This document shows, one piece after another, positions 1-13,202 of a stretch of DNA of 64,000 nt (its first letter is position 1; every line of letters starts with the position of its first letter). The position numbers and the translations under genes were made by a program. The DNA lies in NCBI GenBank assembly GCA_011317545.1, contig WUJK01000006.1:2728001-2792000 (forward strand). The letters are read 5' to 3'. This DNA is from Coniella vitis (lineage: Eukaryota; Ascomycota; Sordariomycetes; Diaporthales; Schizoparmaceae). The notes under the pieces are model-generated. The model did not search any database and was not told the origin of the DNA. It saw only the letters and a program-made list of their open reading frames with translations.

Positions 1-3000
1 AACTTGGCATTTATAAAGGTGCTGGAGCCCTGTTGTTTCCACTGCTGAAAACTGTCGATATCTTTGAGTTGAGAACGTAGCCCCCCCCCTCTCTCTACTC
101 CACGGCCCGTTGATATTGGTCTCAAACTGTTGTCGTTCAAGCCCAAGGGTCGAGGGGCGCATAGGAAGCAACTTGCGGTCTTGCTGCGCTCGCCTAAGCG
201 TGGACTCATGGGAGTCGCCAGGCCATGCCGCGGCTATTCTTGGATGATGACTGAGAGTTGGGACCTCGTGGCGTTCTGCACCTTCTGTTCTTTGAGTGTT
301 TCAGAATGACCTATCTATACCATCGATATAGACTTCTATATAACCCCTGGATTTTGTCAGCATTATTTAGCCCAGGCTGATTGAGAGGGTGATGGCACTT
401 ACATGATAGATTGGCGACAGTCGTTGTGGATGTGGTTGTGTCAAGGACGTGAAAGCATTCGTGTGTACTGCATATAATGAGTACTTCTTTTGTCCTCGTA
501 GTACAACGGCAACAGCTTTTGGCCTTTGACAAGACGATAGAATCATAGCGATAGTCGTAGGCATATATGGACACCGTGACACGGAAGGAAAAGGAGGATA
601 TAGAGTTTTCGAACCAACCCGTCTGGTATTCCTAGCGGTGTTGAGGTAGTTGTTGAGCCAGAAAAATGCACGGTATGTTATTCGCAGTTGGTAGAGCGAA
701 CCCTGTCGGCTGTGTTACCACAACCGCGTCGGCAATGTGACCCGTTTGCTCGAAAGTCTTTGTGAGGTAAATAGTCGCTGATTTGGTGAGATTATCGTCG
801 ACATGGCAAGGCGTGGTAGTGTAATCTTTGAAGTGCTATGTAAGCGTGAGGCAGCGTGAGGAAGCCTTTGTTGGGCGATTGAGTGGCAGCCAGGGACGCG
901 AACAAGGATCATTCACCCGCTTCGCTGGTCGGATTTGCCAGTAAGTCCCTTGCTTTGGCCTTGCTTTTGCAAGTTTCCATGTGCCGCCTGCGTCTCCAGT
1001 TTGTTGTTGCCTCTGTGGCAGGCGTGCACTGCATCGTAGCTACCATGCTGTGCACTAAGCGCAAACGATGTGAATGGTAGCCTCTAGCTGGATGATGGAG
1101 ATGTCCGTGAGGGAATTCAGATGCATTGGCCTTACTGGCGTGTTTGTAAATGCCGTCAAGGAGGCCTTTGTGGACGGGGTGCCCGCCTTACCAGACTGCG
1201 GAGTTGGCGCTGCTGATGAAGTGGTCGCCAGCCGCGTTCTTGACGCATACACCCGACGTGGTGCAGACAGCAATGGATGATGACCTGAGTTTGCTTGTGT
1301 TCCCCATGGCGATGGTCAAAACGAGAAGTCTACTCGAGATTTCTCAATCAAGGCGGTAACTCTATCACAGTTCACCGTTCACAACGCGATGATCCGTATT
1401 TCAAGTAGATTGGCCGTGTCTCATAGGGAGGAGGCCGCTTCTGTTATGGTTTGACCATACAAAGAATGTAATGGCCCAAGAGCAGGCCCAACAGATCTAT
1501 CACGGCCTTTGCGAGAGTTGTTGACTTGGCCCGTTTCATCGACCAACGGGTCGGGGTAGAAGTAGATTGACGGGTGTTTCAAGTGATGGAACCTTGAAGC
1601 TGTGCGAATCGCCTCAGATACAATATAGAAGGAAAATCCACCCAATGAGCTTATTGAGCTTGAAGAGCCTGCTTTGAGATCCGGCCTTGATCTGTGCTTG
1701 TACGCGCTAGGAAGCGTGGTGGTCCGGCTATCCGATAATTGTATTTTGTTTGCTCCAAGTCTCAGGCCTGTACGGTCTGGGCTCTCCCATGGTAACGGGA
1801 CTCGGTGTCGGCGAGGATCGTGCACACAAGTCTTACGCCTCTTTGTAAGCGACGGTTCGGGGGAGCGAGGTTTGGGAGATCGTCGACGTCATGTGCTTCT
1901 TATTCTTTCCCGGTTCAGACTGGACGCGCGTTTGGATGAGAGCGGGGCCTGAGGAGGCGAATGCACTGGAAGAGATGTCATTTTAATGTCGACATATGTA
2001 CACGCACTCGAAGGTCGACGATTGCGACACGGCTGGCGCTGTCCACAGCTTATTAGACCGAAGAGGAATAGCATCCAATATATGCGCGGCCTGAAATTGG
2101 TGAGGATCGTAGAGCAAGGCTGGGAGCACGACAACCTGATCATAGAGCACACCATAAATGCACCCAGCGTCCGTGTTAAGCTCAATAAAAGTGGAATCAG
2201 AGTGATTCGAGGACACGGTACTCTGAAACACAAAGATTCACGGAGAAAGGTTAAGCAGCGATTTGTGAAAAGGGAGGCGACGTGAGCGTTTAGCGATTGT
2301 ACATTGCACTTGTTTCCCATGCGGCGGTCGTGACCTCCTCTGCCATGTTCCGAATAAGGAATCTGTGCCCTGGGTGGAGTCCATCTTTGTGTGATACAGC
2401 CTGGAGTGTCAAGTGTCTCCTGGGCCATACGACGCTCCCGGAGCGCCTCAAATATCGATTCTGCTGGGCTGCTGGCACCAGAGACAGGTGCAGAAGGTGG
2501 CGAGACTGGTGCGTAGGTAGTGGAGACTGGACGCAACAGAGTTGTACAAGACGACACGACACAGTGTAGAGAAATGTCCACGAGAAGCCCTTAATATCAG
2601 AATGGTGAACTTGAAACATTCCTGCAAATATCCGCACTCTTGGGTGCCAACTCCCTTCAACATTGGAAACTGACGAGCTGTTTTGAGCAAAGAGGGACAG
2701 CAAGAAACAAAACAAGTCGCACTCCGAGGTGCCGACCGGATATGCACGACAACTATGAGCAGAAGTCCTGAGCATGAGCATCACGAGGCTCTAGGCGACT
2801 CCTTGGCAGATCCAGCACCCTTCGCTTGAGCAGATCTCCAAAATGCAGGAAACCACCATTTTTGTAGAGATTATGTTGCTGAAAAGATGTGCTTGGCATG
2901 CTCAATCACAATAAGTGCAACACGACAACACGTCCTTAAAATGCTGTGTCTGGCGGGAACGATGTGCAGAAAGCCGTTCGAGATATGAGATTCTCGGCAG

Positions 3001-5156
3001 GTTCTCTAGACCATTGCAACGACATCGTCGACAGCATTGTTGTGGTCCAACAGGTGCATCAGTTGGAAGGTATGTGCTCCCGTATCTTCGTCAACGCTCA
3101 TCGCTCGCGGCCTGGCATGGCACAGAGCCTATGATGCTTCATGGTCCTCGATAGGAATTGCCATGATTGGCTCGCCCAATAGACGGCTGTCTGTGCTCTC
3201 CGAAACTTGGGCTTGGTGAGGTGCTCTTCTAGAGCTCGTTGATCCTGTCACCCGCCTCTCTGACAGAACTCCACCTCCTGCCGTGGGCCTCTGCTAGTAC
3301 ACACTGCTCTCGAGATGAATTTCGTTGCAAAATGTGCTTGTATCCGTCGCCCTTGTATGGTTAGGATTATGGCGGCAATTTCGTGACTCCTCGAACCTGT
3401 TCTTCGTGTGACGCATATGCGGCTCGGGCCAACGCCACGTTCAGCCTGCTGGAGTCGCACAGGAACCGACACACATCTTCTTGTAGCTGATCAACAGATG
3501 TTTAGTGACACGTCGCTCCTTGCTTTGGGCCTTGTCTGTCTCTGTGGAGACCCAGTGTATGTAGCCTTTGACGTAACACTCAGAATAAAGCTGTCCCTGT
3601 TTAGAGCGAAAGATTGTTTCGAGGACGCCCGTCGCCATCTGCATCCTGCTGTGGCACCTCGGCCTCAAAACCTGATCGCTTTGTTTGGTACTATTGCACC
3701 CATCGGAATTAGACCAGACGGGTGGCGCTCAAGGGTAAAGACGCCATACATCGCAGTTTGCTTTCGCGTTCCGTTGCGCCCGCCCCCCAGCCCACGGGCG
3801 GCGAGCAGGCGCGTGACTGGGGGGGACTTCGACCGGATGGCCATCGCTTTGGCGGCACAGCGTCTCTTAGGACGTGCAGATTGCAGCTCACGTCCGCGTG
3901 TAGTATGCTTCTTTGGCTTGGGTCAGTGCATTGCTCTGCACGCGTCTCTTCTCTTGGTTGCGGGCGCCGCTTGTTGACTCTCGTCGGTTTGCTCCTCGTT
4001 CTGGCCTCATTTACGCCCCCTGGCCGCCAGTGATTCGCGGCGCTCTCGGTCGGTGGGTGACAGTCAAGATGGCTGGCCGTGGTTGTGGCTGCTCCTCTTG
4101 TGATTACTACATGCACTGCTCCTCGACCAGATCAAAGCCGCAATGCTCGCATATGTGTGCGGGTGCGCGGTACTCTCCATCCGGCAGCAGGAAGTTGATT
4201 GAGAGTGCAAAACATGCGCTGAGATTGATGACGCAGTGGTTAGGGATCTCCCATGGAACAGAAGCTCAGCCACATGCTTCGATATTGACGCACAAGATTC
4301 TCGGTGCTCTTGCTGTGTCTGAAATACAGCAGAAGTGGATCTTCAAACTCAATGTTCCTTGAGGTCCGTCGACCCATTGTCATGGAGGCCCATCTTGAAT
4401 TCCGCCAATAGAGTATACAAAATACTCATTGCAATGCATCCATCCACGCCATGCGCCAAAATCACAACAATTCATGACTCGACGATGTCGGTGCTTGCAA
4501 GCAGGACGAGAGTTGACGCTCATAATATATTTGTCCAATCCGCCGATGTCGTTGTCACCACCGTGCTCGAGAGCAACCCGAACATTGGCCAGTTCACCAG
4601 CGCAGTGAAGAAGGGAGCTATTGATATTTGCCCTCGTCGGTCTGCAATGATGTATATCGCTCGTCGATACTCGGTTGTTGTAACGCTGTTGTTGACTTTG
4701 ATGCGAAAGTGCGTCAGTGAGGCTTTTCATCGGATAGCACTCAGTGATACTCCACGTACCTGAGGTCCTATCGCCAAAGATTGGTGCGCGGACAAACCAG
4801 ACCACTAGGGCCGACTCTGAAGAAAATGCTATCGCGCCCACGGGACCTCGTTCTGTGGACATGTTAGGAGCGTCAAGGACAGATTGGCCAGATCCGGCGT
4901 TCATAGTAGGGTAGTGATGTCTTTTAATTGAGCCGTTCGACTGTTGTATCTTACCTGAAAGTGATCTTCGTCCATTGAGATAGCAACGGCATGAAATTGT
5001 TGACAGCCTTGGCTCGGGCCGCTCCTTTTGCCTAGGGTCTGAGCCCCCTATCGAGCTCGTGGTTGGTTTCTTGAAGATTTCAAAGACCTGTAGCGTCCAT
5101 TGCCCCCGCTGCTAGAAAGGAGGCATATGTACTAGTTGAATGCAAGTCCCTGCATC
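1..5156. other. Gene-poor region, no supportable gene
   Basis: Many overlapping short reading frames occur on both strands, but none shows a recognisable domain, a coherent run of exons with splice signals, or a signal peptide. Base composition is mixed and not strongly AT-rich, so simple RIP (C-to-T) decay is not obvious. The longest frame (4380-4904, minus) has no family motif and is treated as chance or as a relic. Confidence 0.5.
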
Positions 5157-5613
5157 TCAAGCCCCCCAGTCCTGGCGAGCTAGGAGGAAGTCGGGAGTGA
5201 AGAACGGGCGACGCGCGCGCTTGTTGGTTCGACCATTGCCACCATTGCTTCCACCATTGTTGCAAGAGTCATCAGCTTCAGCGCGAGGGATGATGTGAGT
5301 GCTGCTGTCCACGATAGCTTTGATGCGGTTGTGGCAGGCGCGCAGGACAGCCGAGGTGGCGTACAACGAATCGATGTTTACGCACTTCTTGTGTGTTTTA
5401 CGGTAGTGTCTAGCAGTCAAGTTTCCTAGTGTAGAAGTACCCATTGACACAGGTGAGGCAAGCATAGCGCTTGCGCTGGTTGAGGCGCTTTTCTTGTTCA
5501 TCAATGTCGATATCGACGAGGAATGAGCCGACGGCGGTGGGTGGCTTGCCGCCGCTAGCGGCCGCGGCGTTGCGCTGGAGGGTGTTGTCAATGACAGAAG
5601 CCACTGCAGCCAT
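5157..5613 (-). CDS. Tentative two-exon small protein, function unknown
   Basis: Two adjacent minus-strand frames read as plausible protein and can be joined by one intron. Exon 1 would be 5613-5449, starting with MAAVASVIDNTL and ending in RYACLTC. Exon 2 would be 5387-5157, with VNIDSLYATSAVLRACHNRI followed by a basic patch, TNKRARR. The proposed intron (GT at 5448, AG ending at 5388) keeps phase 0 and gives about 131 residues. Cysteines lie on both sides of the join, which could suit a small metal-binding fold, but the spacing does not match a Zn(2)Cys6 cluster. I do not recognise the family. It may instead be a relic like others in this gene-poor end. Confidence 0.25.
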
Positions 5614-7965
5614 GGTTAGCTTTGGAAAAATCTGTGTTGGGAACGGAGACTGACTCTAGGTGGTCGCAGTTGCGATTGGTAAACGAGAAGGGCAAGCTGA
5701 GGAGCGCGTTTTGGAGGAGTGGCGGCGTGCGTTACGGAGTGTGGTCGGCAGCAATTCCACGCTGTGGGTATATGCGAGCTCTGTACGTCCCGAGTTTGCT
5801 TCAATCGGGTCAGAGGTGTATGGCGCGATAAAGAGCCTTGGAAGCAACACAGATTGTGACTCATGGTGAAGACCTAGGACAATCAGAATACCAAGAATAA
5901 GAAGCCAAGTTGGTGCGTAGTGATTGGACTGTGCTGGAATAGGAAAACGTTTGGCACAACTTGCAGAACGGGAATTGTTTTTGTTTAGTTCAACATCCAC
6001 TACAAAGCCCCGTCAATATGATTAGCTTCCAAACAAACACGTCTCAGATTCAGTTGAGCCCACCAAGAAAACCTACAAGCCTCAGATCGTTCTCCAAACC
6101 ACTCTAACGCTGACTCAAACCCAACAGGGTGATCGTTGATACGGGAGTATTGAACCACCCTAGAGTCGATGTCGGGATGAACAGGAGGCGATACCGCAAA
6201 GGGCCCCTGGAGGTTCGACCGCTGCTCTGAGCGCCACGGAGAGAGATGGCTTGATGCTGGCCGCGATAGCATCCAGCCGCTCATCGAGACTGTGCAGCAT
6301 GACCATCAGCGTGGCCTCAGTGCCGGGGCTGCCAGCTACTCCCAGCATGGCGAACTTGAAGACGTTGAACAATAACAGTAACATCTTTATGGTGGAGCCT
6401 CTGGGTGTCTGATCTTCAGATATTTTGAAAAATCCTTAGGAGAAGATAAGCTAAACTTCGTCGCTATACTAGGCGGTATAGCTAGAAGAAGTGTGTTATT
6501 TAATCTTCGACGTTTTAAAATTCTCTTTTGTGCTGTTGTTGCGGTGGTCGGTGTTGTCTGCTGCTGTTGTGGCTCTTGTGGCTATTGCTGCAGTTGCCAC
6601 TTTTCTAGAACCTTTGTTCTCACAACTCCTGCCATAAAATTGTCAGGGTTCTGGATGCGACGTGCTATATAAGTGGTCCCGTCAGATGATGCGACGAAGT
6701 CACATCATTGCCCAATCTTTTAAGGAAGGGCTCCTGGTGCAGTGGTGACGGGCGCTGCATCTGACAAAAATGCTCCATGGTGGCTGTCTCTCGCTGAATA
6801 TTGAACTGGTGCTGTGCCAACCCTTTGAGATTCAGAACGCAAGGAACTCCAGGAAATTTGCTGTCCGCAGCGTCCTTCAACGCTCTCACGAAACTCATGC
6901 GCAACAACGATCTTCCGAGTTTTGACGAAGACACTGCACATGTCCTTCTGCAGGTTCCTTCAGTGGTTACTTTGTCTCAAAGTATCCACAGGTGCTTCTT
7001 GATTGCACTATAGGGAGGAGTCCAATGGTTTCCGAGCCGATATCCCAAAACGTTTGAAGTGAATGTGGAAGCCGGGCGGGCCGCTGGACATTCCCGGGGA
7101 TGGCGGAGGTCAGACATCGCAGTTGGATCCATGCCCTGCTCCAATCTTATGATACACAGTCTCATTTCGCTCAACATCCATGTCGACGCTCGTCTTATTG
7201 TATAGGTCCATTGGCTGGCTCCGACGACACAGGTGCGTCCATCTGCGGTTCCATGCGATATTTTGATCACATCTCCACGTAATGGCGTCTCGAATGGAAG
7301 CTTTTCTTGCCAGTTGTCAACTTCATCGAGGTTCTGTGTTATAGCGTTCCCGACTTGGTGCCTGGTAACGGCTATACCGTACCCGGTACATTGGTCTCCT
7401 TCCTATAGTACGGTCTTTGACAAACAGGCTAAACGGCTTGCCGGTCTTGATCCATACAAGGAGCAAAGATGCTGCCATCTGTGGCGCGAATGTGCTCGCA
7501 GTGACGTCTGCGTCTCCGTTATGAGTAACAGGCATTCTCAGCCGGTGGCAGACGTTGCTGGACCCAGACAACGGAACACGTATTCTCCTTGGCTTCGGTA
7601 ATCGGATTGGTCTTTGAACATGCTCGATGCATTCGGTTGTGTGGAGGCGAAGTAACTGGTTTCACACACCAGAATCATTCCTCGGTGATGTCGGACCACA
7701 TGAATTTTGAGCATTCCAAATTGGAAGCCTCATCAAGCTCCGTACTTCCGGACTCATCGTTGAGTATCAGCTCTGCATAATGGAGACGCGATAGGATAGA
7801 ATCAAAGGAAGAATAATCACCGCCATGGGTTGGCCAGAAGGTATACCGTAGAAGGTATGGCGAGGATGCAATCTCTGGGCGTGGTAGGATATCGGCCGAA
7901 GTTGGGGCCGATCAGTTGTGATTTTCGAGCGTGGTCCGTGGCGGCAAACTTGCAGCATCCCGTGG
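5614..7965 (-). other. Gene-poor region with possible coding relics
   Basis: Several separate minus-strand fragments have protein-like composition: around 6160-6384 (LMVMLHSLDERLDAIAASI), 6665-6934 (FVRALKDAADSKFPGVPC) and 7323-7571 (APQMAASLLLVWIKTG). They lie in different frames, and I could not join them with credible introns into one open gene. No family is recognised. They are best read as possible fragments of a decayed gene, or as chance. Confidence 0.25.
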
Positions 7966-9230
7966 TCACCGTCTGCCCATGTTTGTTGTGGGACATCGGC
8001 TAAGGCATGACCCAAAGGACCAGCATAAACTTGAGAAACTCGTAACTGCATCGTCATCGTCATCGCCAACACCAAAACCATCATCATCATCGGCGGCGTC
8101 ATGGTGCGAGCAGCGGGCATCGTGCGATGCCCAGACACAAGCGCTGCAGGCTCCATCTTTGAAGCTGGGGAGACGCACCCAGACAAAGAATGTCACACCC
8201 TTAGTTCGTGTGCACTTGTTGGCGTAGGGAGTGTTGGCGGTGACCGTGGGAGTGAACAAGGATGGCACGAAAGTAGCCCGGGCGAGAGGAGCAGAGTGGG
8301 CACGGTTTCCACCGGATCATTCATGTCTGTGTCACTCCATCGCGGAGCCCATAATTCGAACGCGTGTCCTTATAGGAGGCGTGATTCTGCTAGAGACATA
8401 TTAGATATAATGATAAGTTTGACGGGACCTCTGTATCATGGGAGATAAGAGCAGAGAGGAAGCTTACATGGTCTGCAGGGTCCTCGATATTGATGTCGAT
8501 ATCGAGGTTTAGATTGGCCCAGAACAAGGAGGCTAGGCCACGGTAATTCTGTTTTGAAGTTCAGGGATCCGATATAATTTAGTGCCTCGCACCACGACTT
8601 CAAAAGAGCGGACCAGGTTGACAGTACCAGCAGGAATTCGCATACTGATTGTAACCTCGCAACGCACGGCCACAACCTTGGAACGGGGACAGTGGGTGGT
8701 TTTGCGGGCCACAGCTTTTCTGGAATGCTTCTCAATCCCAGCAAGCCTTGAATTTGATCTCATCGAAGTGTTGTTCATGTTCGATAAGGCTCGCAGGCGG
8801 CAGAATCAATGTCGGCATTGTAGACGGAAGGTCCTGCTTATTTACGGCGATGGTGTCCATTGAAGGCGGCTGCAGACAGAGCAGGGCGTTCACGAGCAGC
8901 TTGGAGGGGAGCTCCTCCCTCAGCGGCCCACGGTCGCGGCCTGGCTGCGCAGTCGAGAAGAATCTTTCTTGTCAGCCCCTCTGTCCCCTGAATTACGAAG
9001 AAGATGCAATGACGGCATGGGTACGTACCAGACATCCATGATCGGCTTAAGAGCGACATTCCTACCCGGGCTTGGATTACTTGCCATGGCAAGAATTTGC
9101 AAACTTGAAAACATTGCGGCGGTGAGGTCATATTGTTGTAGAGGACAGCCATCGTCACTGCACTCCAAATCTTCCACTTCTGCCTGCCGTCGCTCGCGGA
9201 GACGCTTGAGATAGCCGTTCTGTTGGGCCC
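7966..9230 (-). pseudogene. Frameshifted relic of a fungal CxxC-rich hypothetical protein
   Basis: Successive minus-strand segments in different frames read like one protein. They run from a basic helix and DLTAAMFSSLQILAM (about 9215-9045), through LPSTMPTLILPPASLIEHEQ (about 8830-8770), THCPRSKVVAVRCEVTISMR and FEVVVRGTKLYRIPELQN (about 8700-8540), and LASLFWANLNLDIDINIEDP (about 8530-8472, followed by a GTAAGC donor), to a cysteine-rich end, GACSACVWASHDARCS (about 8160-8115), and an Asp-rich tail. Between KACWD and GIEKHSRK, and again after LQNRITVA, the frame changes without room for an intron, so the locus looks broken. From memory, uncharacterised ascomycete proteins share this order of a beta-rich body followed by a GACxxC..C motif. 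Function is unknown. An alternative is a functional gene with splicing I did not resolve. Confidence 0.4.
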
Positions 9231-10545
9231 GTCAACCCAACCGATCCTTGGAAATGTTGTTTAACTCGTTGGTCACGCGGCATGTAGAAGTATAATGCCA
9301 AGAGGTTGCCGGGCAGTCTGACCAGGGCAGTGATGAGGCTCTTCATTTTCTGTGCGGGCGGCAGCGGGACCGCGAGGTGTGGAAAGCAAGGCCGGTCTGC
9401 GAGACCTCTCTTGGTGCATCACAAAGGTGAGAATCAACTGTGGGAAGTCGGTGGAGATGTGCAAATGGCGGAGAAGGAATCGATCCAAGTCCATAGCCAT
9501 ATTGGTGAGTCTTGGGGTTGGTATACAGCTAGAGTTGAGACAAAAGTGAGCTTGAGCGATTGGAGATGGGAAGGGAAGATGAAGTATCTGGAGCACTGAA
9601 GTGGGGGTGGGAAGGTGCAGGTTGGGCCAAGAACATCCGGATGTGGAAGGAGGACTGTCGTCAAAAGAAAGCAACAGCAAGTGGGCCGCGCGACAGGGGT
9701 ATGCCACCTACCGTATAGAGAAGGCTGAATGCCCTGCCGGCATTTGTGCTACTTCTCCCGTCAAATTGTCCTTATGCACTGAACCATCGTCCCAGCCGAG
9801 TCCTCTCACTCCCCTCGGAGCGACGGCTGCGAAAGCAAGTTGTTCGTCGATCACAATGCACCGTGCTTGCGATTTTCTCCAGCCTCAAAGGGTTGGAAAC
9901 CATCACCGCCCACGGCCAGCCGTCAACGGGCAAGAATGATGGTTTGGTTTCCCGAAGCAAGCTTTGAAATTGTACCTGCCTGTGTCGTGGTAAGCGTTCT
10001 ATTGCTTGATGTGGTGAATTGTGTCTGATACAGATATATATAACCGTGCTTTGGTCAGAATTTTAAAGGGTGAAGTAGAAATCCTAGATGCAAGAAAGCG
10101 GGGGGTTTTATATTCTAGCACTGCAAGCTTGCTTTCAAGTGCTGTGAATCAGGCACCACAATTTGTGATTGACAATCATCACTGAGTCACGAGAAAGGTC
10201 TGACCAGCCAAGGTCTTCAGGCGACAAATAGGCAGGCAACTTCTAGAAAGGGTAGCCAAAAACTAAAGATGAATTGGATTGTTTCAAACCGTACCGCTCC
10301 CTATATGCTGTCGCTTGCTAAATGACCCAACATTATTGCTTCGTGTACAGTTGTAACATGATTTGCGTATTTGCTGAAAGATGCTGCAAGGTTTCCCATC
10401 CCCCATTTGTGGAAACACACCGCAAGCCCTGCTCCGTTGTGCTTGCGATATGCTTGCTGTTTGTAAGACTGCGCCCTTCATCACGAATCTCAAGCAGGGC
10501 CTCCTGTGCTCGCCTGCATTCTTGCCGTGTGGTTGCCAGGAGGAC
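9231..10545. other. Non-coding, no supportable gene
   Basis: A minus-strand frame at 9273-9707 contains a protein-like stretch (MAMDLDRFLLRHLHISTDFP) that could be an upstream exon of the relic at 7966-9230, but the join is not clear. From about 9900 to 10545 nothing coding is seen apart from the probable 3' untranslated region of the minus-strand gene that ends at 10546. Confidence 0.4.
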
Positions 10546-11358
10546 TCAAGTCTCTTTGCTCGCCTTCTTGCCTTCTGTAGTGTTCTCTCCTTTGCTCTCC
10601 TTTTTGGTGTCCGTAGCAGTGCTCTCTTTATCCTGCTTCTTAGGTTCCTCCTTTGGAAGATTTGCTTTTTCACCATTGCTCTGCTTCTTCTTGGCATTTT
10701 CCTCGTCCATTTCCCTAGCAGCCGTGACAATGGCTATATGTGCCTTCTCGTCATCTTCGCTCACGCTGGCACCCCCCGAAGTGTCCGCCTTGTCGTTCGA
10801 GGCACCTTCTGCCCCTTCCTGTTCACCATTCCCGCCGGCGCCGAGGATATCCTTGAATTTATACCACGGCCCGTGTATGGCTCCCACCCCAGAGCCGATC
10901 AGTGTTCCAGGGACAGCAACAACTCCCGATAGCAGTGCTCCAACGAGATTGCCCAGCCCCATACCAACGGCCGCTGAAATTCCCACTCCCATACCCCCAC
11001 CTTGAAACCATCCGCTCGCGAGAACTACAAGCAAAGAGCCCCGTCAGAACCTGGTTCTTTTGGCTGGTTGAGCTGGAAACAAAGAGGAATGGGATGTGAG
11101 GTTCATACTTCTCGCTTTCTTGCTCTCGCCATGTGCCTCCTTCTCCTTCATGTACGCCGCCGTCCACAGCCGCTCTCGCTCTGCCGAGTCGGTCACCAAG
11201 GAGGCCTGTTTCTTGAGCGCATCCGCCGCATCCTGGAAGCGCCGCGCTGCTTGGGCCGCCTCGATCGCGCGGTTGACTTCTTGCTGGGGAGGCCCCTGCC
11301 CCGATGCGGCAGCGGCATCAGCGGCTTCTTTAGTCTGCGCTTCTTGCGTTTGAGACAT
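10546..11358 (-). CDS. Glycine-zipper protein, function unknown
   Basis: Two exons: 11358-11109 and 11024-10546. The intron has a GTATGA donor and a TTGTAG acceptor and keeps phase 1, giving 242 residues. The start at 11358 (MSQTQEAQTKEA) is preferred over an upstream in-frame Met at 11394. Residues 1-83 are a charged, Ala/Gln-rich helix likely to form a coiled coil. After the splice comes a Gly-rich hydrophobic segment, GWFQGGGMGVGISAAVGMG, repeated in style up to GSGVGAIHGPW. This GxxxG pattern is typical of glycine-zipper segments that pack into membranes. The tail from about residue 150 is Lys/Glu/Ser-rich and disordered. Related small proteins are common in filamentous ascomycetes but are uncharacterised; membrane association is inferred from the zipper. 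Confidence 0.85.
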
Positions 11359-13202
11359 GATGGGATCTTGCTCTGAACCTGATGGTAAAAGCAAGGAGGA
11401 GCACTATGCTTGGGAATGAAAAAAGACGGAAACTGTGATATAATGAAATTCAAGGTCGTCACGTTCTGGTTGAGAAGGTGTGCCCATCCTGGAAAGGGAA
11501 ATATAGCAGGATATGAAAGCTTGTGGCTGCTCTTATGAAATTGTGGCTGACCTTGCGGTCGTCGTCGAGTAGTGGGGGCATGACGAAAGTGGCGACCCTG
11601 CCGCGCCTGTCATCTACAGTGGAAACAGGCCCACTGTGGACAGGCAGGACAGGGTATCTCGGGAGCAGCCGAGCAGCCCACCGGAGCGCTAAGCGGCCGC
11701 GTACAGGGGACTGATGATGTAAGTAGAAACAGTGGACTATTATCACGGGTTAGTCGGGTTGGATTGTTACGCAAGACGGCAACTTGATATCAAGCAGAGC
11801 GTCGAGACTCCCAAGGAAACTCAAAGTGAAAACATGTGGCTCATCTTGCAATGGGCTATCTTCTGTACTCTATCACAAGGTCAGCAAGATCACCCTATCA
11901 ATCTCTTATGAATGTACTCGCATTGAGTGCTATCCTATCATCGCTCCCTGTCATTCAATGAGAAATAAAACAAGAAAAAAATTTCAAAAGAAAGAACAAC
12001 GGTATATCAACTCGCGCAATGGCGAGAGATGACGATATCCCTACATACTCGGCGACGTTCAACCGCCGACGTTCTACGCACAGTACCGCCGCACTACACG
12101 CTGTTGTGCAACTATACCTCTAATAACATGTGTCCTTGGCTGATGATTACTTGTAACCTGAGCTTGGAAGCCAACTTGTTCAGTATCTTCGACTGGAATA
12201 GAGTTTTCGTATTTCCTCATATATTGCACACCCCTCCCCTCCTTCCCCAGCAAGAAAGAAAAAGAAAAGTGACCTGTCGTGTACCACGACAGGTGATTGA
12301 AGCAGTGATCTTCAGTGATAGCTTCTATTCCGATTACTGAGCTTTTGTTTGATGTTGGACCTGGAAGTGAGAACTCATCTTTTTTCGCTCCAAAGAGTGG
12401 GCTCTTGAAAACAGTTGACAAACTTGAGCGCACCCCGAGAAGATACAGCCCACGATTTTCTGCCGTATAAAGCCTGTTGGATTGGCCAGGTGGGAGTTCA
12501 GTTCCGCTCAATATGACCAAACACCACTAAATATCCAAGTTGTATTCTTCTCGGCCTGACAATCGCAATGACTTGCTGTTATATTTGGTAACACTTGAAG
12601 TTTTCAGTAAATCAGACGGTTTGTCCTTTGCTAGTGCCTAATAATTTTGTTCTTCATATCCACCCTGAACCTGTAAGGCGGCTTGTCAGTCACCCAGTCA
12701 TACGCCAACTCGATGGTCTTCTTTGGGCACAGCAGCTGCTGGCTTCAGAGTCGAACATTGTATAGTGGGGTGCGACTATGTTTCTGGATACCTCAAAGAC
12801 ATGTGTGCTTCAAATAATTTACCATAAAGTCTCACCAGTATTCTTAAATCGTTTCCGCCCTCGTGTCTCTTTGAAGGGCGAAGCAATGGATTGCTGACCA
12901 TTTCTAGCGTTGCAATGCACCCACATGTCTGTAAAGGAGGGTATATGCGAGTGGTAAGCTACAGGGCAATCTTGGATGATAGACAACGTACGGCTGCTCA
13001 GCGCGGTGAGCCAGAGATATGCACGTTCATTTGGCTGTTAATGGCCCCCACGAAGGGCTTTGTCAACCGACATCTGACACCCATATGCCCCCGCATTCAT
13101 AGAATGTGCAAGTGCTCGTATCACGGAACACTTGGAAATCTGGACATTCAGCAACTTCACCATCCAATCATCTACCCTATTCCTCCAGAACCGAGTGGTA
13201 AA
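11359..13202. other. Non-coding, no supportable gene
   Basis: This interval lies between the divergent glycine-zipper gene (minus) and the Zn(2)Cys6 gene (plus) and presumably holds both promoters. Short frames occur but none has coding character. I see no tRNA-like box pair or notable repeat. Confidence 0.5.

Noticed and set aside
4380..4904. 174-residue minus-strand frame
   Set aside because: No motif, no splice signals, composition like chance, and it overlaps another long frame on the opposite strand.
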